A stretch of 64,000 nucleotides of DNA from Pseudisothecium myosuroides (lineage: Eukaryota; Streptophyta; Bryopsida; Hypnales; Lembophyllaceae): assembly GCA_951799445.1 (NCBI GenBank), contig OX637295.1, forward strand, positions 26,040,001-26,104,000, written 5' to 3'. Of this stretch, positions 33,116-45,500 are shown in pieces; position 1 is the first letter of the stretch; each line of letters opens with the position of its first letter. The notes below the pieces were generated by a model. It made no database searches and was not told where the DNA came from. It was given only the letters and a program-made list of their open reading frames with translations. The translations under genes and the position numbers were made by a program.

Positions 33116-33850
33116 TTATCCAAGGTTTTGGCGACAATTCGCCAAGGAAAATTTCACTGGAAACAACCCTGCTTCAGTGTTCCAGATGAGAATAGCTTGG
33201 GATCCACACTGTATCGGAAAGCGTGCCGCCGGCCCTTCCCGATCTGCGAGAGGAGCCGTTGATTCACATAACTGGCGACAATTAGCAGGGCCATCGTGAC
33301 GACAGCGGTCGCCCAGTTCAGCTTCACCTGGCCTCAGCATTCGCTCAGCAGAGACCTCCGGCCCCTCTCCATTTACCCATTTGTTCCAACCATACTGACC
33401 AGGTCGTGCAGAAAAACATTTTTCTTTCAATTCGGTTGATTAGTTTACATGAAGTGAAACAAAAAAGACTCTTTCTTGTGTGCTTTGGAAGTAGGAAGAT
33501 CCAACAATTTTTTCCTGTCAGAAGATCACTTGCATGAAAAGGGTTCATCGATTCCCGAGAGGCGAAGAATCGTAAGAAATTATACGGACAAACTACTGAC
33601 AGGGTGGAGAGTCCACGCTTGCCCCACTTAGCGAGACGACGACTGCCAAGGATGAAGATTCCAAGCTGAGGAAACTGATGAGGAAACTCTGGAGGACTAC
33701 TCCCGGGAGCTTCGTCTCTGCCATGCCCGTCGCACCAGATATATAAAAATGCACGATGGATTGCTGCAACACCCATGCCCAGTGAAGAAGCGATTTGAAG
33801 TAGATAGCAATAGCATCGATCTGACCGTCGTTGTTCTGGTCTTGCATTGT
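33116..33850 (-). pseudogene. Conserved block upstream of the second GST; possible gene remnant
   Basis: Counterpart of 24518-25500. Minus-strand reading from about 33330 to 33150 gives about 57 residues with one strong hydrophobic segment, ending in a stop near 33155. A frame near 33850-33790 starts MQDQNNDGQIDAIAIYFKS. They are in different frames with stops between, so either exons of one gene or debris. Not recognised. Confidence 0.3.
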
Positions 33851-34315
33851 GAACTACCTGGTGAGTGAGTTTCGATCGTGAGTGAACTATCTAATATGTT
33901 GTTTTGCTCTTATTGATTGTCTTTCAAAATACGTCCGGAGCCCAACTGAATTGTTTGTCGTTGGTTTGGTAGATCGGCAGAGTTGAATTCGTTGCTATGT
34001 TTAGGGTAATTTCAATTCAGCTTATGCATACAAAGTAGTTGCGAGGATCATGCCTGTCAGTGGCGCTATTGGTGTTCCTCTCTCCTTAGCAGCGTTCGCC
34101 TAATGTGGCTAAATTTAGCTACAAGATGTAAATTCCACAATGTTAAATTTGAATTATTTGCACGTTTGATGGTTGTTGAGCTTCTTCTAAATTCACATTT
34201 GGGACCACTTAGGCTTGGTCCTGGCTTCAGATGAGGTTCGTCGCATTGGAATTGGCCATGGCTCATGAACTAGGCTCATGGCCCTGCTTCTAGTGAGTAC
34301 ATGGTTGCAGAGTTC

Positions 34316-34323
34316 TGACGTCG
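34316..34323 (+). promoter_or_regulatory. TGACGTCG element upstream of GST 2
   Basis: Same motif and distance (about 130 bases) as in the first GST copy; retained although surrounding sequence has diverged in places. Confidence 0.35.
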
Positions 34324-34452
34324 GATATGAGATGATTAGAGATTACTTCGTCATTCTCTTGATTTCCGTTACCAAGCACAGCTATTGTTCCATTCGAATG
34401 TTCCTCCTGACCTTTGGCTGCTGTTGTGAGCTTTGTCTAGCCAAGTGAAGAA

Positions 34453-36493
34453 ATGGCCATGAAGATTTACGGGACATACTACTCGCCAGCGGCGAACAGG
34501 TCCCTTGTTGTGCTGCACGAAAAGGACGTGGAGTTTGAGCTTGTCCCGGTCGGCGTCTTGACCGGAGATCAAAAGAAACCGGAGTACGTAGCCTTACAGG
34601 TGAGAGCAAGCGAATGTCGGCAATTATGAGTGGCATTTTCAGTTTTACAGCAGGGTAACCTCTTTTTCCAATTTTGAGGATGTCAAATCCAATTTCACTC
34701 ATACTGAACGGAAACTGACCCTGGATGAATGCAGCCATTCGGATTGATTCCCCTTCTGCAAGATGGCGACGTCCAAATATACGGTCAGTAGCTCATGCAC
34801 ACTGTTGCTTGCAATTTGGTTTTGAGTTTTGCCTTGAGCACCAACCAAGTAGCGCCTTCAGCTAACTGGAATTAGGGACAGGGTGCTCCTACCGCCAATG
34901 TCGTATCAGTTAGTAAATTGGTGCTACCTAATAAGCGTTGAATCGACGTTCATATGCATTTATATCCAACGGTGAACTCCCTGTTTTTGGACAAGTACAC
35001 AAATTGTGCTCATACCATTGATTGAACAAATAGCTTCCTTCACCAACCAAGCAGTGGTAGTAAGCTGACTGAAAACTCTAATTCTCCTTTGTCTGTCGCT
35101 ACCCAACAAGCGCACATATGAGGGTACGTAAGTTCCAGCTAGCTTTAAGGCACCAACTATTGAAGCTTCTGACGGGTGCCGTGTGGTTGGTGCGGATAGG
35201 GTCTAAGTTTGCGTAAGTGAGCTTCTCTTATCAAAGCCCAATTTCGTGTATTGATTGCGCCAGAGATGCTGGCCATGACCTGCTGATTTTCAGGGTTATG
35301 TTAAGGATCATTAAGTAATGTCACAGTTCTCGGGTTTTAGCTCACAACTCTTTTGTTTGTTTCCAAATTTTACCCGTGATCACACATTGCTAAGTACCAG
35401 AATCTCCCCATCTGAATGTCTCAAGGCAAAACTTAGGTTCCTTTAAGATACTAAGAAGGTATCCTCACCCTTTTGCAACACCGACTGTTTACTACTAGCT
35501 AGAATAGAATTTTCTTAGCCTCTCATTGATCCGATCCAAGCATGCCGCTCATTGATCCAAAGATGATGAAGCGTTTGTTCAAATTCAAGACTAATTTTCA
35601 AAAGGGAACCAATGAAAGTTGAAGAGTTATTTGAAGCAACCAATGAGAGTTAAACCATTTTGTACTTCAAGGATTCCAATTAAGGTAATCTAGTGTCAAG
35701 AGTAGGTGTTCCTATGACCTCAATTTTGAAAATTTGTAGTACATTCACACAAACTCTAAAAATTCTCAAACCAATTGCATTCACATGTGCTTTCATTTGA
35801 TAGGATTGTGATATGATAGTTTTCCTGAATTGTGATCAGCATAGCTTGTTTGAAAAAAAGTGTCTGTTTTAGGTGCCAGGTGCGGATATCTTAGATTCTT
35901 AGAAGTCGCATTGCTCGAATCCCCTAAACTTAGTCCTCAAACCTAAACTCCTAATACTCCTAACGAGGACGTGGCCGTGAACACATACAGAGTCTCGGGC
36001 CATCGCGCGCTACATTGCGGACAAATACGAGTCCCAAGGCACCCCAAACCTCCACGGCTCCACTTTGGCGGAGCGAGCGCTGGTGGAGCAGTGGCTGGAC
36101 GTGGAAATCGGCACCTTCTCCGTGATCGCGCTCAACCTCATCCGCGAGACGTTGTACAAGCCCGCGTTCTTCAAAGCGCCCACGGACTCCAAAGTCATTG
36201 CAGAGTTCGCTCCGAAGCTGGCGAATGTGCTGGACATCTACGACGCGCACCTCGCCACCCACAAGTACCTGGCGGGCGAGTTCGTGAGCATCGCGGATCT
36301 GGCGCACTTGCCCTTCGGATGGCTCTACTTCGAAGTCTGTGGCAAGAAAGAGGAGCTGCTGGGAAGCAGGAAACATGTGGCCAAGTGGTGGGAGGAGATC
36401 TCCACGCGACCGGCGTGGAAGAAGGTGATCGACATCGCAGGGACGGATTATGAGAAGTGGAGCCAAGCGGCTAAAGATTTCAAATCCAGCTAA
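34453..36493 (+). CDS. Phi-class glutathione S-transferase, gene 2 (three exons)
   Basis: Paralogue of the gene at 26229. Exons 34453-34599, 34735-34783 and 35991-36493, GT/AG borders, 232 residues. Same catalytic Ser (YYSPAANRS), cis-Pro (PFGLIP) and ESRAI motif. Exon 1 differs: it has two extra codons, reading VPVGVLTGDQKK where gene 1 reads VPVLAEGQKK, in the loop after beta-2 near the glutathione site. Elsewhere only a handful of residues differ (for example Ala for Val in KPAFFK, Ile for Thr in SKVIAE). Intact and probably functional. The extra pair might alter substrate preference, which is inference. Confidence 0.9.
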
Positions 36494-37450
36494 GTTACCT
36501 AGATAACTACACAGGACTGGGGCGCCCATCAAGTACTTGAGTCTGACGACGCTGGTCAATTCTTACGCTGTGTATCGACCTCATAATTTTAAGTGAATAC
36601 TCTTTAGATTGGCGCAAAGAGAGAGCTCAGGTCAATTATGTTTGTACACATGCATGCTGAAAATGGAATTGGGAATCACAATATTCTGCAATACAAATTT
36701 TCTCAAGTTGGCGGTTTTCATAATTATTCTACATGGGCTTGTCAATGAAACTCGAGGAAACATCAATTTCTTAGAATTGGCAGAGGGAACCTGGAAATGC
36801 AATCAGTTGAAGAACCGAGAGGGGGATGGAGGTGGAAGTCTTACCTAAAAAGACCATACTACTGTGGATGAAAGCAATTGGCAAACCAGTTTGCATATTT
36901 TTTGGTACAACGAGCTAAGTTAATGCAACTGTGAAAATGGCGCATGGAATACCACCAAGTTAACAAAAGTGTCGATAAGATGTTTGTGAATGAGTAATAT
37001 CTACGAAGGTAAAGGTAAAGGGTGCTATTTGTGTCAGTTTGAGCATTTTAGCATAGAAATGGGTTTCAGATGATTCCCTGGTAGGGTTTAGGTCAAGTCA
37101 CTTTGTGCCTTTCCAAATATTGGACTGATTTTTAGGAAATCACTAAAGAATTATGGAGAGGTTTTTGGGTTAAAGTGTCGAAATATTGAAATCAACTTTT
37201 TACCACTGTGACTCTTGTGTAATAAATGATACTCCAGAACATTCTTGACTTTCATGGGAGGAGAGGGGCCTTTTGAATCAAGGCTCCTTCCATTGTAGAA
37301 CATTTTGAATGCAAGCTTGGCCATGTATTGTGGACCGCTGTGACACCAATACATTCTTGTTACAGTGGCACTGTAGAAGGACCCGGCCTCCCCACTCAAG
37401 AATGTTATGAGAGAATATAACTATAGGCAGCTCCATTTCAATTCAAGATC

Positions 37451-38190
37451 ATAGTCATTTCCATTCAATTCTAGTTGGGCAGGCGGGCCAGCTGGTGCAG
37501 GCCAAAGACCCTTCTTACCGGCATATTGCCGACGATGCTTCAGTCATTTACTCGCCACTTCTGTCCAAGCAAATGTACGAATACATGAGTAGTAGTTGCC
37601 AACGGGATCATGTCCTTAAAGTTTTTAGAAGGTTCACTAACTTATTCCAGCTGTCAGAATGTTTGACTCCAAGTGCGTGGAGCTTTGAGTGGCACACAAT
37701 TTGTACCTTTCAATGAAATCACAGAATTTCAATCCTCTAGAGCGAAAATGAAAACAGAAATAGCGAATTTAATCTCAGTCGAGGATGAAATCCCACGACA
37801 CCAAAGAAGCAGGTTCAGACTCTTCACTGAAGCCCTGTCTGAGCATCAAATGTAAACAACTTATTTGTACTTGCAGCCCAAGTAGCTCTTGCTCGATTTC
37901 TACACTCGGCAAGCCCAACTCACTGGCCTAAGCACGTTGGAATGTCGATGCAAAGAATTATTACTGTACAAGATTGTTGCAGGAAACACCGAAGATCATC
38001 ACTCTCCAGGTGTCAAAAAACCCAGAATTAGGGCTATTACTGACAGTTCACGATTCTACCCACGAGGCTGCCATTCTTTCCGAATTGGACCTCTCGCAAA
38101 CCTGAGATCCATAATCGCGTACTGGAATACGATACCCAAATTGCTTTGTCCAAATACGCTCCATTCTCGAATCGGGACTTGCATACTGGC
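37451..38190 (+). other. Gap between GST copy and glycosyltransferase gene; possible exon fragment
   Basis: Less AT-rich than the flanks. 37480-37716 is open on the + strand and translates to ordinary-looking protein (VQAKDPSYRHIADDASVIYS), with a possible GT donor after TTTAGAAG at about 37632. Not recognised. The + strand frame at 37889-38293 overlaps the 3' end of the glycosyltransferase gene and looks like a shadow. Confidence 0.25.
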
Positions 38191-38194
38191 ACCC

Positions 38195-40618
38195 TTACAA
38201 GGGTATGCCGAAACTGGCGGTAGCGAGCTCCAGCAGCGACTCGATTGTCCCTGGACTAAACTTCCTCGCGAACAGATAGCAAGTCTCCGTTAAATTCCCA
38301 TTATAAGTGCAATTCTGCCCAGTCGTGACATTCTTCAGATTCACCTCCGTGACATCCGAGGCCTCCCACTCGTAAGGATGCGCGTCTGTCTCGTCTCGGA
38401 AGTCGACGTAGGTCGTGGTCCGATTCGCAAGCTTCGAGGGAGCGAGTATGGTGAGCACCGTCGGAAGGTAATGCTCGTCCGCGTAACACTTGCAATCGCC
38501 CAAACACATGACGGCTTCGAACTTGGCGTAGTACTTCCTGTCCGCCACCACCATGAGCGCCAACTCACGTGACATCTCGAACCACTGGCTCCCCTTCCGC
38601 CATTCTCTGGAGCTGATCTCCGGGTACAGTTTCTGAGGGTCCCTAATGCGGTAGTAGCGACCGATGCCGGCGGGGCCGCTGTCGATGAAAGAATCCACGA
38701 AGCTGTGCTCGGACTCTAAGAAGTATTGGTAAGCGACTGGGAAGGGCGTAACGGGGATGCACGACTCCGAGACCAGCAAGAAGCGCTCGTTGGCGGCGTC
38801 CAGGAGAGCGTTCGCTAGCAGACGTCGCTCCGCTGCTACAACCGATAGCTTCGCCCAAAACACCGCCTGTGTGACGCCATTCCGTCATGACCACAGTCAG
38901 CACACGATCACAGTCGGCATATAACGTCAAGCACCAGAGAAATCTGAAACATCCAAAGATCCAATTGCGTAGTTCAACTACGGAAATAAACAGCTCAAGC
39001 TGTGAAATGCCGTGCTTGCACTGTGAAATTGGATACATGGACATCATGGATTTCTCTGGTGAAACATTAGGAACTAGATGAGCCATTCCGTCACGACCAC
39101 AGTCAGCACAGTCGACATATATCGTCAAGCACAAAAGAAATTTGAAACATCCATAAACCCAAATCCATAGTTCAACTACGGAAATTAAGAGCTCGAGCAT
39201 GGAATTTCGGCTCAAGCTATGAAATTCGGTGGTTGCACTGTGAAATTGGGTCAATGGACTCTTTTATTGATTTCTCTGCTGAAACTTTAGGAACTAGATA
39301 ATCCTCTAGAGTCAGCAGAATTATCAGGAATAGTGCGTGAAGCCTTTCTATGCAATCAGATTCTACTGAATGGTTGAACAAAGTCAGAAATTGAATTTTA
39401 AGGGTTGATCTAGGATTATCCACGGATGTAATCCTCTTCTCGCTAGCCTATGAGGCAACAACATGGTTATTTTGAACACCGGACTAGGTATTATGGCCGA
39501 AGGTAAGGAATCCATTTACACACTGAATCCCTTTAGCGTGCTACGAAAAGTCACCTAATTCAGATATGTTTAAACCAAGCGGACACAACTTCAGCTGGGA
39601 GGGATAAAATAATCCATACTATGATAGATTGTTGATGGTTGAGATTAAAAAGTGGTATAGTAAGGATATATATATAGAGGTATAGAAGGGTCGTTTTTAT
39701 CCCTCTCCAGAACAAGAGAATGTACATGACATGCAAACACATGACCAATAGAACTTCTAAGTTCTACAAGTTAGAGTCAAAGATGCTTCCATGAGATGAT
39801 TTAGATACAGTATTCAATGTTCAAGGGTAGTCTAATCTTGTCATTGGAGCCTTACTACAAATACATCAAACTTCATAACTTATCAATATGGAATCAGGAT
39901 GCCAAATGCCACAGGAATCGGTTCCCAACCTTAACCCCTGAAACCCTAACCCCACAGACATCGGCCTCACAAACCTTTCGTAAGCAATTCGCAGCCACGA
40001 GACAGAATCTTGATCACACTTGAGGCGAGAATCTTGAAGAGCCCATACCTTGCTAGGGACGTTGCGTCGGTAGAACACAGAGTCGGGTCGAAAGTAGGGC
40101 AAAAAGTTGGGGTGCGCGTGGATGTAGACCGAGTACAAATCCTCGTGCCCTTCAAAGTAGCGTTCCCACAACTGCGCCAACGGCAACGGCCCTCGCGTAA
40201 GAAACAAGTAGGCCACTTTGGGCGCCACTCCCTCCCCGCGCACATTGCGTCTTCCATCCACTGAAGCTCGCCACAGAAGCTCCGCGTCGCTCATGTCGTG
40301 GTACACGTCCGACAGACCAGACAGGTCCACGGGGTAAGGCATCAGCGAGAAGTTGTCTTCTGTGGAGTTTCTTTCCAATGATCTCAACCAAACCACTTCG
40401 GGACTCGCCATGTATCGCACAGTGGTGATGACGCCCAGAATGGCGCCGACGCCGAGGACAATGCTGAAGAAAATGAGGTTGCTGAACCGAGAGTGCCATG
40501 GTGGGTAGTCTTTTACTGATAAACGAACCGAGGAAGCTCCAGAGGGAAGGGCTTTGCTTTGAGTCATGGCAAGTCCATCGGGTGACGACCATTCCGGGAG
40601 CAACTCGGCTTCAGACAT
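38195..40618 (-). CDS. Core-2/I-branching beta-1,6-N-acetylglucosaminyltransferase-like protein (GT14 family)
   Basis: Two exons on the minus strand, 40618-40049 and 38866-38195, joined in phase 0 across a 1182-bp GT-AG intron; 413 residues, normal for the plant family. The product should be a type II Golgi membrane glycosyltransferase. It has a short cytosolic tail with a DYPPWHSR stretch, one membrane segment at about 47-68 (LIFFSIVLGVGAILGVITTV), then the catalytic region. Family landmarks: KVAYLFLTRGPLPLAQLWER, YSVYIHAHPNF, ERRLLANALLDAANERFLLV followed by SESCIP, and later WRKGSQW and CYADEHYLPT. Plant members act on cell-wall or arabinogalactan glycans; the acceptor here is unknown. The intron contains a 205-bp tandem duplication. 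Start chosen as the first ATG of a GC-rich exon. Confidence 0.85.
38876..39300. repeat. Tandem duplication of about 205 bp inside the glycosyltransferase intron
   Basis: Two diverged adjacent copies, each starting GCCATTCCGTCA and ending with TTAGGAACTAGAT (38876-39080 and 39081-39300). Both contain TAGTTCAACTACGGAAAT. Non-coding; short palindromic pieces such as GTAGTTCAACTAC. Confidence 0.7.
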
Positions 40619-41680
40619 GACGGAAGATGTGAATCTCCACTTCTTTTACGTGCGATCGTGCCACTCCATCGGAACCAGAACAAGTTGCTGCAAACAACTT
40701 GGGCAACCACGACATCAGCGCTTCAAAATTTCACCAGCCCGTTCAGCATTCCGCGTACATGGTCATCCTAATAGTGTATAGTCACTGACAATTTCGCAAA
40801 TCTACTCGAATCTACTCGAATATGAACACCACCTGTTAAGCTCATAGCCCCACAAATTGAAGACCCCAGACTAATCCTTCCTCATAAAAAAAATTCTACT
40901 CAATCCAATTTCACTGAGAAATCCAAGCCGGCGTGCTTATCACAGAAATCGCTCCAAAGCATTCGAGTCGGTTCATGCATGACGCAAAACGCGCAAACCC
41001 GCAGACAATAAACTTAGGTAACTCGCGCACTACATTATGAGCGATTCTGTGACTTGCGCACGGCAAATTCTTCAGTGAAGTCGAGGTGACGGAAACCCTT
41101 GTTCGATCTCTCTGAATCTCCGCCCACTGCGAGAATCCCCGGACACAACGAGGCTTAGTCTAGAACAGTCAAGAACGAGACAGTCCCCAAGATCGAGATG
41201 GCGACGACAAAACGCAAGCTTTTCGCAGATTTTTTAAGAAAGACGACTGAACGCAAGCTTCGCGCAATGTAGGAATTCTGAAAGCTCGCCCACACCGGAT
41301 TCATCGTCACGATTCGTGTGGCGACGGAGGTGGTGAGGGAGGCGGCAGCCAGGCGCACATTCCGTTCAAAGTTTCAGGGAAAGTGAATCGGCGGTAGCAT
41401 ACGGGGGAACGTGCTTTGGGGAACGGGGAGCAGTCATTTTGAATGTGGTTCACGATGGTCAATTTCGACGCGTACAGTAGGGACAAGTCATTTGTGGAAC
41501 TGTAAAGAGGGCAATCCATGTATTTTTGGAAATGACATTCAACTGGGTTTTGGAATCATTTGCACAAATAAGCTAAATTGAAATTTTGGAACCGGGATGT
41601 ATGGGGGGAGAATCCACGGACAGCTATTAGAGTTTGTCACTTTGTCCTGTATTTGTGAACCCCTCGCACTCTGGCAGAGG
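40619..41680. other. Upstream region of the glycosyltransferase gene
   Basis: GC-richer than the rest of the right half; probably promoter and 5' UTR. No clear TATA box found. A 67-codon minus frame at 41155-41358 has a hydrophobic end but no supporting features; I do not call it a gene. Confidence 0.3.
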
Positions 41681-43830
41681 AAGGGTTAACTAAGAATAGT
41701 ATAAAACAAACACGCACCAAACTCCATAAGACCAGAGTTTTGGTGCTCTAAAGGCCAGCTTACATGTGAGCCTGGTGGGCAAGAAAAGCAACTAGAAGAC
41801 AAGAACAATGCCACCGAGATGATTGGTAAGTGTGGAAGGAGGAGAGAGAGTTCTACTGATCCCAGTGTATTCCACATTGTAGAAGCAGCATAAAAGTGCT
41901 TTCTATATTTCGACCCTCTTGACTCCTCCCACCCGGCACCAATAATTGTAAGGAGGCCCTAAGAGCTTGATCGCATGCTTGGACCAGACCGGAGGTGGAG
42001 CTCCGAGTACCAAGTTGTGAGGTCCGGTCAGGTTCATATCATGCTTCCGCATGTGAATCGGACCTCCAAAAAAAATCTACCTTTTTCTCAATATTTGGAA
42101 TTAAGTGGCAGGTAAAAACCAATGAATGATGCAGGCCACAAAGACAAGTCTTAAAATAGGTGAGACAATTCTTGAAATAAGAAAAATATTTTTAGATAAA
42201 TAGTAAGTCGGGTTGATGGAATGGAGAGAGGGCTTGCAAACCCTACAATCAAGGACGATAGAGAAAGGGAGAGATGGGAGCTCCACCTCAGAAATCAAGT
42301 TGAAAAGTAGCCCATGCAAACCCCCTCAACTTGGTTGGAGATCAGCTCCAGTCACCCTAAGCGAACAGCCCCTAAGAGCATCTCCACCCATCTTGTAAAA
42401 GGGATGACTTATTGCCACCAGCTTGCAAAATTATCCCACCGGACTTGCATAATGGATGAACTTGTTAGAGGCCAGGCCAAAAGCCTCCTGTAGCTTGCAA
42501 AACCAGGCTCTTTTACAAGCCAAGAGCGGCTTGCAAACTGTATGAGACAAGCCCTGTTGCACTTTTCCAACAATACCGGATTTAATTTGTGAATGAATAT
42601 GTAGCCAATTAGATCAGCTTTTACTTTTTACAAAAAGAGATGGCCTGTTAATAGGCTGTAGGTGGGAAAACTTGTTTTTGTTTGGCTAGCAAAATGCATT
42701 ACTGGCTTGCAAAATGGTAGACAAGGGGGTGATGCTCTAATAAGTTCTATCATGTGTTTTTCCCAAACTGCGACTCTTGGTCCCGCCTTGCATACACTTT
42801 ATAATTAACTCTATTGTAAGGTAAGATAGGTGGGTTCATATTCTCAAATTTTCAGTTTAAAATCTAAATTCCAAAAGGCTAAATTTCAAGTTGTGGCCAA
42901 AAAAATCAGTGAAAAATCAAATTAAAATTAAAAATTGTCCGAATTCTCCTAGGACATTCACTTGGCTCTGTGCTATTAGTGAGCATTGAGATTGATTGGA
43001 TGAGCCTTGAGTATATGTTTAAGTAGATATCTTATAATCATAGAAGGTTTCTATAATATAAACACCTATAACATAGGTGTATAGTCTTCCAAGTTCGTGT
43101 GCTCATATAACAACAACCTTCATTCTCTAGGTTTTCCTAATGGGTCTTTTGACTCCTTAATCCCTAAATGCCTACGCAACTGTGTATGGTCTCTCTAAAA
43201 TTTTAGCTCTTTTGTATGTAGAAGATTAAATTTTTTGAACGTTCTTACAACTTTTACGGGTTATATCAAAGATTAACTATCGAAAGCTTTTATTTTTCAC
43301 TTGAAAAAGTAAATATTTGATTTCTGAGAGGTCCTCAAAGGCATATATGTATTATTAGTAAAAGAATAAAGCTTGCTAAGTTTACTTGATTTTTCGGCTT
43401 GAGCAAAGCTTATCAGTTTCACTTGATTTGAGAATTTTTAAATTGTACTTATTCATTTGCTTTAAAAATGGTCCAAATAGAAGTGTAAAATATTTTCATG
43501 ATTTTTACCATTGAAAATTTAAACATGCAAGTGATAATTTGGAGTTATTTGCAATTTCTACTTATCAAAAGAAATAATTGCAAGGTGGATTGTGTAATGA
43601 GTTTGATAGCTCTTCATTTGAAAAATAAGGTTTTGGGAAGTGAATTTTGGTGTGCTGACACAATTTCTAGTTGTTCATGTCACCTCCAAGCCCAAAAAAC
43701 TCTTATTTGCAAATTTCTCAAACATTGTGGAAAGGGGTAACATATTAAAAATAGGATACACATATTTCACTTGTTATAATTTCACAACTGCTATGCAATT
43801 TCATACTCAAAACTCATTTTCACACTAATA
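41681..43830. other. Gene-free stretch with one Tourist-like MITE
   Basis: Apart from the MITE at 42376-42737 I find no gene. Sequence before 42370 is moderately GC-rich and may include another element, as AGGCCCTAAGAG and AGCCCCTAAGAG recur at 41958 and 42367. Confidence 0.3.
42376..42737. mobile_element. Tourist/Harbinger-like MITE
   Basis: Ends GAGCATCTCCACCC and GGGGGTGATGCTC are inverted, flanked by TAA (42373-42375 and 42738-42740). 362 bp. GAGCATC-type ends with a TAA target are typical of plant Harbinger-derived MITEs. The interior repeats AGCTTGCAAA several times. Confidence 0.7.
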
Positions 43831-43839
43831 AACAAGTTC

Positions 43840-45500
43840 TTTAAACATCTATGTGGTTAAATTTTTCTAAAAAAAAAATTGCTTCATTGGAAATAACTAT
43901 GAGTCTATTTCCTTTTTTTCATAGGAAAAATACATTTAGAAAGGCCTAGGCACTTAATTAGGAGTTTATAAGTTGTTTTTCCTTAGTTGGACAAGATTTG
44001 GAGGAACCTGGTGTTGAACTTTCGTAGCAAAGAAAAGGTTGAGCTTAACCCCTAAATGCCCAAGACCTTTTTTGAGCTTCTTGGATTTTCCTCTAAATTG
44101 AACAAAATTCAACATTTTTATAGATTTATAAAAAAAATTGAATCATAACCATACAAATTTAAAGTTGGGATGTTAGAGATCACATGGGAAAATGATACAC
44201 AACAATATCACTTATGGATTGAAAAATTATAATGTTGGATCGTGAGGGTGTTAAAATTACGAAAGGGATTTGAAGTCTTTGAATCTCTTTTTCACATTTC
44301 AAAACTAAAAAATTCGTCACCAAGATTAAAGGGTACAACATGCATAATCCCAATCAATTTATGGCTTCTCAAAATCTATTCTACAATTTTCTTAATGTGA
44401 TTTTTTTCTCAAGATCTGGTGTATTTGAGACTCATTTCCAAGAGCCCTCAACACTAAAAAAATCAAGATTTGTAATGGACACCCTTGCACAAAATCTTAA
44501 ATAGAAAAATCATAATAATTCATTTTCAAAATAGGAATTTTGATGCTAAGACTAGACTTCAAAAAGGATTTTTCAAAAATATAAACTACCACAATTAGTA
44601 ACTTAGTTAGGTTTTACTTAACTTCAAAATTTTGTTAGCACCAAAATTTGGTGCATAACCAAGCTATTTAAACATCTATATGTTTAAATTTTGAAGGAAA
44701 AAAATTGCTTCATTGGGGATAACTATAAGCCCATGCTCATTTTTAATAGGAAAAACACACTTGGAAAGGCCTAGGCACTTAGTTAGAAGTTAATGGGTTG
44801 TTCTTCTTTAGTTGGAAGAGATTTGGAGGGACCCGAGGGTGAAATTTCACTAGCAAAAAAGAGGTTGAGCTTAACCCCTAAATGCCCAAGGCTTTTTTTG
44901 AGATTTTTAGAATTTGCTTTAAAATGAACAAAAACCAACATTTTGATAAGTTTTATCAATTCTTTTTTAATTGTAATTGTACAAATTCAAACTAGACATG
45001 TTAGAGATCATACGGGAAAAGAAAACACAACAATATCACTTATGGATTGAAAGATTGTAATGTTTGATCATGAAGGTGTTAAAATTGTGAAAGTGATTTG
45101 AAGTCTTTCAAACCTCTTTTCACGCATCAAATCTAAAAAATTGGATGTTAAAAAAATATGAGGTTAAAGGACATAACATGCATAATCTCAATCAATTTAT
45201 GGCTTCTCAAAATCTACTCTACATTTTTCTTAAATGAATTTTTAATGTGATTTTTTTCCAAGATAGTGTATTTGATGCTCATTTCCAAGAGCCCTCAACA
45301 CTAAAAAAATCAAGATTTGATAAGAACACCCTTGCACAAAATCATGAATAGAAAAATCATAATTATTCATTTTCAAAATTGGTTTTTTATGCTAAGACTA
45401 GACTTCAAAAAGGATTTTTCAAAAATATATACTACCACAATTAGTAACTTGGTTAGGTTTTATTTAACTTTTGTTAGCACTAGAATTTGGTGCCTTGAGC
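43840..45500. repeat. Tandem duplication, about 830-bp unit
   Basis: Two diverged head-to-tail copies (about 43840-44670 and 44670-45500). Each contains GAGCTTAACCCCTAAATGCCC (44043, 44869 region) and later CAAGAGCCCTCAACACTAAA. The shared start resembles the TTAA elements, so the unit includes a remnant of a third TTAA subfamily; a reverse relative lies at about 55045-55970. Confidence 0.7.

Larger units (their letters stand above)
29236..37450 (+). repeat. GST segmental duplication, right copy
   Basis: Second copy of the 20203-29235 segment. It contains family B element 29972-30902 and a MITE at 31448-31836, both absent from the left copy, and lacks three elements present on the left. Coding exons are nearly identical; flanks differ by scattered substitutions and small gaps, so the duplication is not very recent but exons stayed similar. 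Its gene-free portions are AT-rich and I see no further gene in them. Confidence 0.8.

Noticed and set aside
41155..41358. Small 67-residue membrane-like protein
   Set aside because: No supporting start context, homologue or splice structure; lies in the probable promoter of the glycosyltransferase gene.
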